From Hofstenia miamia (Eukaryota; Xenacoelomorpha; Acoela): a stretch of 64,000 bases of DNA. Below the pieces are notes generated by a model. The model was not told the origin of the DNA and did not search any database. It saw only the letters and a list, made by a program, of their open reading frames with translations. Numbering within the stretch: the stretch's first letter is position 1; every line of letters starts with the position of its first letter. Positions 33,286 through 46,700 of the stretch are shown here, one piece after another. The stretch lies in NCBI GenBank assembly GCA_004352715.1, contig SCFE01000093.1, positions 96,451 through 160,450 on the forward strand. Direction: 5' to 3'. The position numbers and the translations under genes were made by a program.

Positions 33286-33779
33286 TAACGATTGATTTGT
33301 AATTAAAATAATTTGTACTTTGGCCTTGTCAAAATATCGCGGTATGCCCTTCTTCATTTAGGGTCCAAATTCAATACGTTAACAAGTGAAAATGCACCAA
33401 ATATTTAGCGGCAGCTATATGTATTGTTGCGATGCAGATGCACCAATTGATCAATTTAATCAGTAGCTAGTTATTAACTAATAAATATTTATTGTGCACT
33501 AGGGATACAACTTTTTTGCAACCTTATGTTCCTGTATGATATTCTGATGAAGTTTTATTTTTAAAACCATCATCATTTTTAGATTTGATAAAAAAGTTCA
33601 GCCATCACGAACCTTGATTTCTAGTTTGATTACATTTGGGAAAATTTAAAACAAGTAGGATCCTGATTGAAAATTAGAAACACAAGGAAGCAAAGTTTCA
33701 AACATTTAATACATAAAACTTAATACATAATAAAAGAACTGAAGTTGAGAACAATGTAAAGTCATATAACGTCAAATAA

Positions 33780-34860
33780 CTCAATATCCTAACAAAGTTG
33801 CTGCAAGTCCTTTGAGAGAATAAAACTCAATGGCATATTGGTTTTGTTCCTGCATGTGACATGTAGTTCTCGCATGACTTTGACTGCTCGCTCACAGCAT
33901 TGATGGCTTTTGTTTCCCGTGATTTGTCAAGCATCGCAGAACCGTCTTGTATATTTTTAAGGCTTTTGAAAGTTCTGCGTAATCTTCAGCTCTGTACATT
34001 TGGTCACTGAACCAGTGGCCTGCCCTATCATAAGAGATGAACTGGCAAAATGTTTCCAATCTTTCTTTTTCATGCGGCATGAGGAAAAATGATTACAACT
34101 GTTTGATACTAATGTTTGTCAATTTGTTTTCCATCAAAGTGCAGGCTCCATTTCTGATCACATAGTGAAGAAGAGTGCTTTGCAAATAGCTTGTTGACTA
34201 GGAGCTGCATATATCAATGCCCAATGCCCTCATCTAACAACTGTTTACAGATTTTCGCAGCTTTCCTAGTAGAGACAAGTGTTCCTGTTACAAGTTTTGT
34301 AACAATTGCTGATTTGTTATGCCTTCTGTTAAACGGGGAATAAATGCCTTCACTATCACTACCATTTTGATATGCTCTATTATCGTCACTATATTCTTCA
34401 ATCTCTTCAGTGTCAGTATACAGAAGTGTTGAGTTGGATAAAGAACAAGAGGCTTCAGCAACACAAAATTTCCTTCTTTTGGAAGGATGTATAGTATTGT
34501 TCTTTGCAGCTTTCATGGTTAAATAACCCACTTTTCCATTCGTTTGTAGTTGGATTAAGTGCAGCTTTTTGTCATCAGCATTGAGCCATTCACCATGGAT
34601 TTTGGTGATATAAACAGTTCTTCTAATGGCTCAATGTTTTCTTTCTTGGAGCATTTGGCATACAAATGAAGCGCACCTTCGTGCTTAGACCGTATTGCTT
34701 GCTTAGAAGTGATAGGAAAATTCAGTCTATCTCTCCACAGTAGTGATACCTATCTTGATATTTCCAGTGCTCTCTTCTTTCTGCCTTTTATTGATTTCCC
34801 AAGAAACTTCCGAACTTTTCTTGAAAGACATGTGTCTACTATCATTTATTGACAAGTTAC
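33780..34860 (-). pseudogene. decayed protein-coding remnant, unrecognised
   Basis: Minus-strand pieces with good protein-like composition follow one another in shifting frames: SRKVRKFLGKSIKGRKKRAL (near 34,800), ITSKQAIRSKHEGALHLYAK (near 34,700), a 105-codon frame at 34,214-34,531 with an acidic middle and LVSTRKAAKICKQLLDEGI at its end, then 62 codons at 33,892-34,080. Stops and shifts between pieces suggest a transposon-derived or dead gene. No catalytic motif was recognised. Confidence 0.35.
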
Positions 34861-36330
34861 ACTGAAACAGAACAGGTTAAGACAGATAGAAAAACTTAAG
34901 CTGGTGTCTTCCCATTAGTCAAAATCAAAGCTTGAATAGGGCCTGGGCCTGAAAAATTTAACATATGGGTCGAAATTTATCATATCTGATATTAATTGCA
35001 TGTTCATTAATTGGATAAGATGATAGGTTGAATTCAATGCACACAAATCACCTGGTAAGTAAAGAATACAAACATACATTTTAGATATGAATTCTTAATG
35101 AATATTTTTCAATTTCGTAAATATTAATGAACGAAAATCTGTGATTACCAAGTCAGAATTGATTGATTTCTCGAGTGCTGTGGAAAGACTTTACCAGTGG
35201 AAGTTGAAATCAACATAAACCGTAATTACATTTATTAAAACCATTGGCATTATAAAAGGATCATTGTGATTTGAGCAGCACTTTCATAATCGTAGTATCT
35301 TAATATCTTTAAGAAGTAGTTTTGTTGTCTAACGACTTCTTATATAAACTTCGGTAGAAACAGCCATTATAATTGTATATTTTTTATCGTTATTTTTCCG
35401 TGAATTAACTGTTAAATTCCCTGAGAGCATGTTACAATTCCGTTACCGTAAAATAATATGTGTAATCCAACTACATCATAGAGGAAGAACAACAGTATAA
35501 CCAAGCTATTAACCTGTCATTAATTTAACATAAATAGTACTTACAGAAGTAAATATGTAGATGACATGAGATCCCAAATGAAATATAATAATAATGCACG
35601 TTGAATACATTCACGTGTAGAACATTGAAGAAAATGTATAAAACGACAAATTTTGTCACCCAGGCCCATGTCTGATTTTTTTTGTGTTGATGCGAGCCAG
35701 GCACAGCAGAAAAACCGGCTCGGTTTTAACTCTGGTCAAAATGGATAGTGTTTTGCATTCCTATGTATGTCTCATGGTTGAGAAAAATTAATACGAACAA
35801 CAATTTACATACTCGGGCAGACAATTGTGGTTAAAGACAATCAAACTGTTTTAAAATTCAGTTGGCGTATGATCAAAGAGACTACGTGCTTTATCAAACC
35901 TTAATTGACGATTATTCACCTCAAAACAAGGGAGTTTAAAGCAAAAACAATTAGATTTCATAAAAAAAGGATTGTGTGAGGCAAAGTCTTACTGTATATA
36001 ATTACAGGTAATTCCCTAAATTACTGTCAAGGAAATGGACAGCAAAATGACCTCGACTAGAGAAAAGTAATAGTAAGGCTCCAGCTTTACTGCATTTATT
36101 AAAAAATTAACTCCAGTGAAATTTTAGCAAATTTGATGATGTTGAATACAAACAACTTCCGAGCCTTACAAAGTAACATGCAAGAAGCAAAATTGATCAA
36201 GACAAATATAGACTTTTTTAAACATAACTGGAAATAATGTACACTATAGTTACTTATAAATTGGAAAATTACTTTAATAAAATCATATATATTGCCTCAT
36301 TACTTATATTCAGCCTATTTATTAACAACT
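34861..36330. other. AT-rich DNA, nothing recognised
   Basis: One plus-strand donor-like CTG|GTAAGT lies at about 35,053, but it has no convincing exon upstream. Confidence 0.3.
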
Positions 36331-36862
36331 CTCAACAAAAGAATGAAGATCAAACTTGAAAGAATTTTTAATTGGAGTATCAATACTATCTGTGAAAGAA
36401 AAAATTATGCTACAATCAAAGAAGATAACTAATTATTTTCATTAGAATATCTACAAAAATTAAGAGCTCTAGAAGTATTTTTCAAATTGAAGGAAAGAAA
36501 CAAAATACTAATTAAAATACATTTAAGAACAAATTCTTATAGAAAACTTAAATTTAAGAAAAATATGATGAGGAACTCATTTACTAATTTTTGTATTGAC
36601 TTATGGAATGAATTACCCCCTCAGTTTAAAGAAGAAAAATTTAAACTTTAAAAAAATGTAAAAATCTATTTGAAACCAAGAAAAATCAACTATTTAAATT
36701 ACCAAAGAACTTAATCAATCCCAACAACCAAGCTTAGTTATTGAACCAGAAAAAAAACTATTTTTAAAATCTTAATAAGTGCTTATCACTATATTTGTAT
36801 AGTGATTATATATACAGAGGATTTTAAAATAAATATTATTATTATTATTTTTATTATTAAAA
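36331..36862 (+). pseudogene. LINE ORF2 3' end with ATT-rich tail
   Basis: Plus strand reads RMKIKLERIFNWSINTICER, then RALEVFFKLKERNKILIKIH, then KNMMRNSFTNFCIDLWNELP before a stop at about 36,650. The last block is the C-terminal SF...LWNxLP motif of non-LTR retrotransposon ORF2. An ATT-rich simple tail at 36,832-36,862 fits the 3' end of such an element. 5'-truncated and interrupted by an in-frame stop. Confidence 0.65.
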
Positions 36863-37525
36863 ACTAATATAAATATAATAGAGGACATTTTTTTCGAAGA
36901 AAGAAATTAAAAAGTTCTACTCCTAGGTGCAGACCTTGATAGTGATAAGTGAATGTTTTGAAAAGTATTCCGTTTATTCTTTTATTGTATAAACAAGTTA
37001 CGTAATTCAGTTTAATTTAGGCACCTTATAAAGCAAGAATAAAACCCGGATTGTTCAGAGAAGTTTTATTAGAAATATCATCTGGAATTCCCTTTTGGGC
37101 ATCGCTTCTTCTATAAAACACATCAAATTTTGCTGATTCTAAGATTCATCTCCAGGAATATTTTTCCATAGACTCCTAAGTAACTTAATTTTTATATTAT
37201 ATGAAACATACGCATTTACTTAAATTAGGCTTAGTGTAAATTTAACAATATGACTAATCCAATAAATTTGCTTACGACAGGAAATACAAAAAATTTCAGT
37301 TTATTCAAAATAACAATGAAAGTATTATAGCATTATAGCCAAAAGCACATTACATTATGGTACTTTTTTATGTTGCTTGCATTTACGATTTCTAGAAGTT
37401 AATACAAAATAAATTACACAGCATCCAAATGCATCAATTTCATAGAGGAACATTAGAACAAGATTAAAATGAAATAATTTTTTTATTAAACAAGGATAAT
37501 TAATAATTTGGCTATAGTTGTATAA

Positions 37526-37533
37526 AGTAGGTA
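37526..37533. repeat. 8-base target duplication AGTAGGTA, left
   Basis: Repeated exactly at 37,776-37,783, flanking the MITE. Confidence 0.85.
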
Positions 37534-37775
37534 CAGGGGCGTACCCAGGATTTTCTGACGGGGGGACATCATTGTTATTCCCTAATGCAGGGTGAAGCCC
37601 CGCGAAAATTTTTGAAAATATTGAGAAAATAGACACTAAAAAATGCATTTCATGATCCTAGATTTTAAATTTTTCAATTTTTTACGAAAAATTTTTTGCT
37701 TTATCCAGTCAAAATTAAATTTGGAAACCTGACGGGGGGGGCATTCCACCTTGTCCCCCCCTGGGTACGCCACTG
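37534..37775. mobile_element. hAT-type MITE, CAGKGGCGTACCCAGG ends
   Basis: A 242-base element with inverted ends CAGGGGCGTACCCAGG and CCTGGGTACGCCACTG, G/C-rich borders and an AT-rich core. It is bounded by a perfect 8-base duplication. No coding capacity. The end sequence is of a type widespread in invertebrate genomes and differs from the GGCTCG-type MITEs in this window. Confidence 0.9.
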
Positions 37776-37783
37776 AGTAGGTA

Positions 37784-38280
37784 CGTTGTTATCATACTAA
37801 TGCAAGACAATGCTTACATCGTCTAAAAAGATAATGTTTGACAATATTTTGGTAAACCAACGCCTTTAAATAAATTCCTGCACGATCAATTGCTTTAAAG
37901 AGACGCTTTTGCCTTTGTTCCTATTTAAGATATTTACTCTCAAGCGCAAATTGCTAACTTATGGGAAATGATTATCACTGGTGATATTTCATCTACGAGT
38001 CTATATTTCAAACTAGAGAATTACTTCTCTATAAAAAAGCAGAGCGGATACTTGATCGAATGAATACATTTCCAAACAAAAATGTCTGTCAGCTAAGTTT
38101 AAAAACTAATTAAAATTTCATGTCATCCATGAATAATCAGGTGCGCTGATGGATTCGATTTTGAAACAGACCAATAGGACTTAAATAATTAATACAACCG
38201 GTTTTTAAAGAAAAATGTTGCTTGGATATTGAGGCTGTCGCAATATTAATTAAAAAGTGAGCATTTTCTCAGGCAATTAC
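37784..38280. other. AT-rich DNA, nothing recognised
   Basis: No coding or repeat content recognised between the MITE and the ORF at 38,282. Confidence 0.35.
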
Positions 38281-38281
38281 C

Positions 38282-38479
38282 ATGTCCAATGTTTCTTCTT
38301 GCTGTGATGCCGAAGGAAATATCATTATGTCGGTATGGGAGGATGGCTTTTCACCCCATTATCGAGGTCACAGTGAAGGTGTTTGGCTGCAATGGCTTTT
38401 TGATTTTTCAGGCTTTGTGGCAAAGTCATTTGTACCAAAAATTGAAAAAGGTATCCCTTCTCTTTTGAAGTCAATATGA
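38282..38479 (+). CDS. hypothetical 65-residue ORF
   Basis: Starts ATG in fair context (taccATGtcc) and runs 65 codons with protein-like composition (MSNVSSCCDAEGNI..., SVWEDGFSPHYRGHSEGVWL). Donor- and acceptor-like sites (GAAG|GTGTTT, TTTTTCAG|GC) lie inside it, so it may be spliced. No family recognised and no conserved copy in the window. Confidence 0.3.
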   Translation: MSNVSSCCDAEGNIIMSVWEDGFSPHYRGHSEGVWLQWLFDFSGFVAKSFVPKIEKGIPSLLKSI

Positions 38480-40601
38480 CACCAATTTTAGAGCAATGGA
38501 TCGAGATGTTTGAAAAGTCGTTTCACAATGGGTCACTAAAGAACTCTGTATTTATGGTTTGTATATATTTTATTTTATAAAAAAAACAACTGCGAGATTG
38601 CTAACCAAATTATAGTGCACATGTAATAAAAGTTGGTATTTTGAATTTCTTAAGTTAAAACTCTTGATTTGATTGAATGTTCAAATATTTATTTTTTAAA
38701 TTTTATCAGCATATTGAAAATAATATACTATATTTAAAATTTTAAATAATTTTCTATTAACTTAGTTATAACTTGCTAAACACTATACACATTTTTGATG
38801 GAATCAAATTAATTTTTTCTAAAATACAAAATACACAGTGCAATATCGATTCTGTACACAGGAATGTAGACAAGGAGGGGGCACCGGGGCAATAGACCCC
38901 CCCTAAAATATAATTTTCTGACATTTATATTTAAAAATACTTACACTTGTATACAATTTCAGACATAATGTTGATAGATCAAATCATTTTTTTGAAAATG
39001 AATGCCATTATGCTATAAAGACTTTGAAATATTAATAGAATGTGAAATATTATTCTTTATTTTGCCAATAGATTTAAACTACAAGAAAAAAATCTGTGCT
39101 AATGACTTTTCAGCTTAATTTTATGCAGAATTAAATTAATTGAAAGGAGACATATTAACTTGTAAATATACGGGTACGCTAAACTTTTGAGTTTTGCACA
39201 AATATTTGTCTGCGGCATAGCACATAAAAACAAATCTGGAAAAAAATCCTCACAGCCTGACACAAATCATCAGTATAGCAGCGCCTTAATATAAATGGCC
39301 ACATAAAACAAATTACTAAAATAATAACTAAAGGTAATTTGCAATGACATAGCTTTGATTGAGAGATATATTTCTGGTAACAGAAAATTGGAATTACTGA
39401 GAGAATTGAGGGATCAGAAATTGTTTGATGATGGGACAACCATATTTGGAAAGAGTTCGGATGAGTTAGCAAAAATTGGCTGTCCTTGTTGGAGTTCAAC
39501 CACTACAATTGAGCCACGAAAAACATAGGTTTTCTAGTGAGCCTTATAATAAAGTCTGTATAGGTTAGTATTATTCTAAAATGTAATTTGAAATATTTTT
39601 TAGTGAAAGGTGCTTTGTCAAAATCTTCAATTTTACTCAAATTTATGAGACTTAACTCTCACATATTTTAACGAAAATCAGCTTAAGACCAATTGCTGGC
39701 TTGCTTACTCATCCAGTCATAGTTGAATTTTTTGTAAGCACTGTATGCTTTTTGCGCCAATTTCAATTGGATTTTGGAGGAATCGCTTGAAACAAAAGAG
39801 ACTTGTTGCTGTACTTCTGTGTTCTGTTCCTCAATCATCATCCTGGTAAATATGGTAATTTATATGAAAAGGACTGAACTCTGTCAATCACCAGTAATTT
39901 TTGGTGATTTTACAAAACACTCGCTCATATTAATATGGACCCCATTGATAACACCAATAACATAAATAGTAGGTACCTCTGCAAACTCTTAAACTATTGT
40001 TAATGTATATTTATCTCTGCAAATATTGGCAATATATTCTTTGAAGATATTGAACTTGTAATCAGCATTTATGGAGAACTATAAAATACTCCACTAAATG
40101 ATTTTTGGTGAAGTTTGAACTCTGGAAAAATAACATAGTTCTCATTCTGAGATAACATGATAGGCCGATGGGGATATTTTTCAATTTTTATCTATGCTCG
40201 TAAATGCGCCAGCAATGTGCATAATGGGCTTTGCAATAAAGCCTGTAAATTCAGATTTGATGACAACAATGAGGAATGAACGCTTGCTTGCTTAATCTTC
40301 ACAATGACACTAAAATATATACTAAAACTGCAGGTTCGGAATTTTCTCGTAATCTAAGTACTAATATTAAATGCTAAAAATCCCTAATTACAGAATATGA
40401 TTAAATTGAAAATTATTTGTGCCCACCCTTAATATTTGGCTGGCTACGCCCCTGCTTATATACATATACAGGAGATACATAAATATGAATTTGCAGCCGT
40501 GAAAATTGACAATTTCGAAGACAGTGACAGGATAATAACTAGCGCAATAGACTTCTTCATTTTCTTCAAATTAATTTTATAAAAAGCAATGATTCTATTA
40601 G

Positions 40602-40637
<36 letters not shown>

Positions 40638-42240
40638 TATTTTATGAAATAATGTGCTGTAAAATTTGCACATTTGAAAATAGTCTAAGTATTTACAGGT
40701 GCAAAAGTGTTAAATGCTACACAATTTACAAAGCTGCAAATGCAATAACCGATATGAATATTTAAAATTTATTATTATTAATGCTGGCTCATATTAATCA
40801 AATCAAATCTTTGCAATATATACTGCAGCGGTGCATTTCTTAAGGCGTCTGCTACGATACGCACTCTCTACTAATTTCCATCAGAGTAATACAATATTTA
40901 TTTCATTTCCCAAATCAATCTATTCTTGGGAAATATTAATGAAATTTAAGAAAAGTGTATTGCAAAAATTATAAATATTCAGAATGTAAACTTAATCTTT
41001 ATCCAAATTTGTTCAAATTCAATATGTATATAGCACTTACTTAAAATACAATTTATACACTTAACTTTTGATTCGGCATGATTATAAATAAAATAATTTT
41101 TTATTCTTGCTTCAAAATTATCTAAACGAAAAAGGAACTCTTGGTTTCTCACCCTATTGGCAAAGCTATTAGAAAAAAAATTATCTTCATTTCTTTTACT
41201 GATACACAAACACTATGCTTGCAAACCAATGCGGGTAACTTTTATTTAAGCGGAATGTCATCAAAACTCCTTTGTCTTAAGTGGGGCATTTCTTGCCTCT
41301 TTACTATATTTTAGTTTTAAGATTTTTATTTAAAGTATTTATAAACGCGTAGTCCTGCAATGGAAATGACCGACAGTTTGGATTGTTTTGGCTCGAATCA
41401 TTCTAACTACTTCCATTTTCTCATCAGGGTTTGCAGTAACATTTAAGATCAGTATATTTTGATTACCCAAATAATGAATTATTAAATACAACAAGTGCAG
41501 TCAATAATTTCTGTTGGACATAGAATATTAATTTTACAACGTATTAAAAATCGACCCTCGTCTTGGAATAGAATTTGCTAAGATTTTTGGATGATCAAAG
41601 ATATATTTGACTCTATCCTGATAAACTTCCAATAAGAAAACTTTTCTTGTAAATTTGAAAAAAATATTTTTTTAAAAACATGCATGCATAAAAAAATATG
41701 TTTTGAGAGAAACAAATGCATACATCATATAGTTGTTGCATAAATTGAAACTTATAAAAGAGTAATAACTTTTGTACTAAATTCTCGTGAGATTTAATGA
41801 AAGAGATTTTATCTAGGATATTGAATCCCTATATGACTCTCAGTTAAGTATCAATCTGCCGATCGTTCTCACCATAATATCCCTCATTGGTCTGATGTTT
41901 GTTTTTGTGTTTTTGGTGTATTGCTGTTTTTCAAAAAAATGGTCCAACGCTGCAAGAATTCCAAAGAATTTCTTCACTACAATTTTCATTCTTCTCATAA
42001 TGTGTTCATTAATTTGCAGGTAAAAATCTGTTTTTTCACTCATTAATAATATCTTAAACACTATGCTGAAGTAATGCGCATTTTCTAAATGTACATTCTC
42101 AAGTACGGTAAAAAGTGATGTTACTATATTAAGCCTTCATTTATTCTTTTGATTGATCCCTAACAGTATAATTCACTAGGTTACCTAAAAAGAAATTGTG
42201 TTCGAAAAAGACATTACAATTGAGAATAATCACATTTGTC
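38480..42240. other. intergenic or intronic AT-rich DNA
   Basis: Contains a (TA)n run at 40,606-40,632 and an isolated MITE-like end CTGGCTACGCCCCTG at about 40,440-40,454 without a matching partner. Other short frames lack motifs. Confidence 0.3.
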
Positions 42241-42263
42241 ATTTATATATATATATATATATA

Positions 42264-42826
42264 TAGTATTGGCCAAAAAGATCCGCCCACCTCTTAAAAT
42301 ATTAAGAAAAATGAAAATACTGTCTAAATATCACTCGTGAATTCTTTATTACAAATCGTGGTTGAAAAATATAATCTGCAACAACATTTATTATGACAAG
42401 CAATTATAATACTAAATACTTATGCGAAAAAACAAAGATTGTCAACAGCAAAATCAGTATTTTTTATGCATCTCTTTTGTATTTACAAATTTAGCTATTC
42501 TAATGATAATCGCAGCAAAACAGAGCGGGCGTACGAAGGAAAGATTATTTAATTGAAGTACTTACCTGACAAAAATTATCTTACTAACGCATATTTTTAA
42601 TGAAGAATTCCATTATCTAATGAATATGTAAGGGAAGCTGATGAGCAATAACTCGTTAAAAGCCTTTTCTTTCTTTATGTTTACGTTACGTCATTTGTAC
42701 ACAAGATAATCATTTGATTACTTATTGTGTCCAATAACATATTTGTAATAAAGGTACCAATACCCATATCTTTAAATTTTGTTCTCTAATTTAAGAGGTG
42801 GGCGGATCATTTTGGCCAATACTATA
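42264..42826. mobile_element. Tc1/mariner-type MITE
   Basis: Inverted ends of about 40 bases, GTATTGGCCAAAAAGATCCG continuing CCCACCTCTTAAA on the left and the complement on the right, with one mismatch. Both ends abut TA dinucleotides of (TA)n runs. GTAYTGGCCAAAA resembles the end of the Tc1 element at 6529. The 480-base interior has no transposase, so this is a non-autonomous derivative. Confidence 0.85.
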
Positions 42827-42849
42827 TATATATATATATATATATATAT

Positions 42850-42976
42850 NNNNNNNNNNNNNNNNNNNNNNNNNNNNNNNNNNNNNNNNNNNNNNNNNNN
42901 NNNNNNNNNNNNNNNNNNNNNNNNNNNNNNNNNNNNNNNNNNNNNNNNNNNNNNNNNNNNNNNNNNNNNNNNNNNN
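42850..42976. other. assembly gap in TA microsatellite
   Basis: N-run flanked by TA repeats at the right end of the MITE. Confidence 0.95.
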
Positions 42977-43419
42977 TATATATATTTAATTTTACTAAAA
43001 TGGATCTTTGAGATTTCCGGTATTTTCTAAAGCAACAAAGTAGGAAAAGAGAGCTATTGGTTCTCTTTAGTATCATACCTAAAAAATGGATTTAGCTTAA
43101 ACGTTTTTGTATGCATAAACATCATAATTTTCAAACTAGGAGGAAATTTTAAATACCAAATTTTTAATCGATCAGTAATGTATATTCTTACAATAGATTT
43201 TAGCAATTTTTTTCAAGATTTTGTTGAAATTAGGTTGCAAAAATCTAGTAGATTTAACCTAACTTGATTATTTCAATTTCTAAAAACTATTTTTCAACTG
43301 CGAATACATGTAATAACTATAATCTATATAAATTGTCTGTAACTTTTAAATTTAGCATAAGTTACATTTTGATACTGTCATCTTGGAATATTGCGGTAGA
43401 GGAATATCCGGATAATTTT

Positions 43420-43749
43420 ATGGATTCATATGAAGCCATTGATTCAGATGTTACAGAATTGTTTCGTATGTTCATTGACGTAAGATGTTGCAATTTTTCT
43501 TTCTACACTAATAAAATATTTTAGGGTGTTGAAGGCCTAAGAAAAGAACAATTCGATTTCACTATCAGACATATTTACACCACACTAAAAGGTATGAAGC
43601 GTCTGTGCGGTTTTCATGACTGCAGGTTAGAGTCCCTTTAAACTATGTTTGCACAGATCCCTTTTCCATAGTCATATAATTAATGTGATGAAGAGGGCAG
43701 TACAATTTCAATATTCAGATTGAGTCGGCAAATTGCTTCTTTTGAACAA

Positions 43750-43785
<36 letters not shown>

Positions 43786-46700
43786 TCTTATACTTTTCTT
43801 TATTACAGTTTCCAACCTGCTCAATAAATATTTAAGTGAACTTAATAATAATGCTTTACAATTTTCCAATCTTGATAACATAGTAGATGATNNNNNNNNN
43901 NNNNNNNNNNNNNNNNNNNNNNNNNNNNNNNNNNNNNNNNNNNNNNNNNNNNNNNNNNNNNNNNNNNNNNNNNNNNNNNNNNNNNNNNNNNNNNNNNNNN
44001 NNNNNNNNNNNNNNNNNNNNNNNNNNNNNNNNNNNNNNNNNNNNNNNNNNNNNNNNNNNNNNNNNNNNNNNNNNNNNNNNNNNNNNNNNNNNNNNNNNNN
44101 NNNNNNNNNNNNNNNNNNNNNNNNNNNNNNNNNNNNNNNNNNNNNNNNNNNNNNNNNNNNNNNNNNNNNNNNNNNNNNNNNNNNNNNNNNNNNNNNNNNN
44201 NNNNNNNNNNNNNNNNNNNNNNNNNNNNNNNNNNNNNNNNNNNNNATATATATTTAGGTAATGTTAAGTTTAATTGCATGCATATATATATGATAATATA
44301 TTGACATAAATTTTATTATTTGGAAGTCTTAATTGCAAAAAAATGCATTTAGATTTACCGAGCCTGACATTTGAGCCAGTTGATGAAACCATCAATAACA
44401 AAACGTCTTCCCAGTTAAATGTGTACAAAAATGGTATGCGCTTGTTATGTGTTATTTATAGAATTTTATGCTATTCTTATGCTTTTATTATAGAAATATG
44501 AATGTACAATTTCATTTAAAATTTTAATATTTAACACAATTGTATCGTAACGTCTCACGTGGAACAAAACTGAGCATGGACCCGGCTCGAAGCACCCAAT
44601 TTTTGATATCATTTTAATTCCTCAATTCCTTTTCTTCTTTAATGATTTCGTTTCCCAATCGCATTAAATTGTAAATAATTATCCGACAAATCCTACTTCA
44701 ATGAATTTTTGTGTGGATTGTATTCAATTCTAAGCAAAATTTTTTGATGCATATTTTACATCTAATTCCATAGTTATGTTTGGTCTATATTTCAAATCAT
44801 ACTATTTGGATTATGCAAGCTCATCGTTTAATTTAAAAACTTCGTAATCAGATTCTGTTAGAATTCTACCGATTTTTTTGCAAGAATTCGCACTTGGCCG
44901 ATCAACCTAATGGCGATCTCTGATGTGGCATAAAGGTTTCATCAAATATTTTAATCACATTAAAATAAAAAAGTGAAACGTTCCATCACTTCAAAACGAT
45001 ATGTAATAGGAATGAATACAGGCGCCTTGCAGGAGAACTCTCAGGAAAACGCTCAAAACCAAGGTTGTAATCACATGGAAAAATTTAACCCAAAACTTCC
45101 TATTGCAGTGGTGAAAAAATAATGAATAAAAGAATACTACCATATACTAAGTGGTGCNTATATATATATATATATATATGATTCTTATGCTTTTCTTTAT
45201 TACAGTTTCCAACCTGCTCAATAAATATTTAAGTGAACTTAATATTAATGCTGTACAATTTTCCAATCTTGATAACATAGTAGATGATATTAAAAATTTG
45301 TTGACTTAATACACAAGAATTTTTTCTTACACGTTATATTTGCCCTATTACGAATTTAACAGGTAGTCAGAAGTTTTGTAACGTTTTTTAAGCGAAAGAC
45401 TTTTGTCAAAAATAACACCCAGATTAGTTGCATCAGAAACGACTTACTGTTTCACTGTTTCATCTCAATTCATAAATGGAAACCCCTAAAGAATTTGATT
45501 TTGAGAACTTTCGTTTTTTCGACATTGATTGCTTCATCAAATTTTGCAAACTCATCATCAACAGAATTAAAACAACATTAAAAAATCGGACAAAAGTTGA
45601 TAGTTTTGAAATATCATGGTTTAAAACAAACGTATATACATGTAAAACTGATAAGATAACTTAAGCTTAGTACATGGCACGGAGACTTCGATTTTACTGT
45701 TAAATTTTTAAAATGAGAAAATATTTTTTTGGAATCATTTTTTATGGAATTGATTAAACTGTAAAAATAAGACTTAGCCTTTAGTTGTGATTCAATAAGA
45801 ACCTTACTTCTAGATAACTTATATTCCACCAATGCCTGTAGGGGTTTTATCTTCTATAATTTTATACATATATATATATATATATATATNNNNNNNNNNN
45901 NNNNNNNNNNNNNNNNNNNNNNNNNNNNNNNNNNNNNNNNNNNNNNNNNNNNNNNNNNNNNNNNNNNNNNNNNNNNNNNNNNNNNNNNNNNNNNNNNNNN
46001 NNNNNNNNNNNNNNNNNNNNNNNNNNNNNNNNNNNNNNNNNNNNNNNNNNNNNNNNNNNNNNNNNNNNNNNNNNNNNNNNNNNNNNNNNNNNNNNNNNNN
46101 NNNNNNNNNNNNNNNNNNNNNNNNNNNNNNNNNNNNNNNNNNNNNNNNNNNNNNNNNNNNNNNNNNNNNNNNNNNNNNNNNNNNNNNNNNNNNNNNNNNN
46201 NNNNNNNNNNNNNNNNNNNNNNNNNNNNNNNNNNNNNNNNNNNNNNNNNNNNNNNNNNNNNNNNNNNNNNNNNNNNNNNNNNNNNNNNNNNNNNNNNNNN
46301 NNNNNNNNNNNNNNNNNNNNNNNNNNNNNNNNNNNNNNNNNNNNNNNNNNNNNNNNNNNNNNNNNNNNNNNNNNNNNNNNNNNNNNNNNNNNNNNNNNNN
46401 NNNNNNNNNNNNNNNNNNNNNNNNNNNNNNNNNNNNNNNNNNNNNNNNNNNNNNNNNNNNNNNNNNNNNNNNNNNNNNNNNNNNNNNNNNNNNNNNNNNN
46501 NNNNNNNNNNNNNNNNNNNNNNNNNNNNNNNNNNNNNNNNNNNNNNNNNNNNNNNNNNNNNNNNNNNNNNNNNNNNNNNNNNTATATATATATATACATA
46601 TTAGTATTTATATTTAGATAAATTTTATATGGGGGAATACGTTTATACGGAACGTGTGTTTATCATTTTGTTCCAGCTGCATGCGCTGGAGATGTCGAGC

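Noticed and set aside
38860-40454. Possible hAT element between a G-rich stretch and a GGCTACGCCCCTG end
   Set aside because: The two ends are not inverted copies and no 8-base duplication was found.
41153-41190. Minus-strand MKIIFFLIALPI leader followed by a GTGAGA donor, signal-exon-like
   Set aside because: Only 12 codons, in AT-rich DNA where such leaders arise easily, and a longer frame of 76 codons overlaps it; no downstream exon found.
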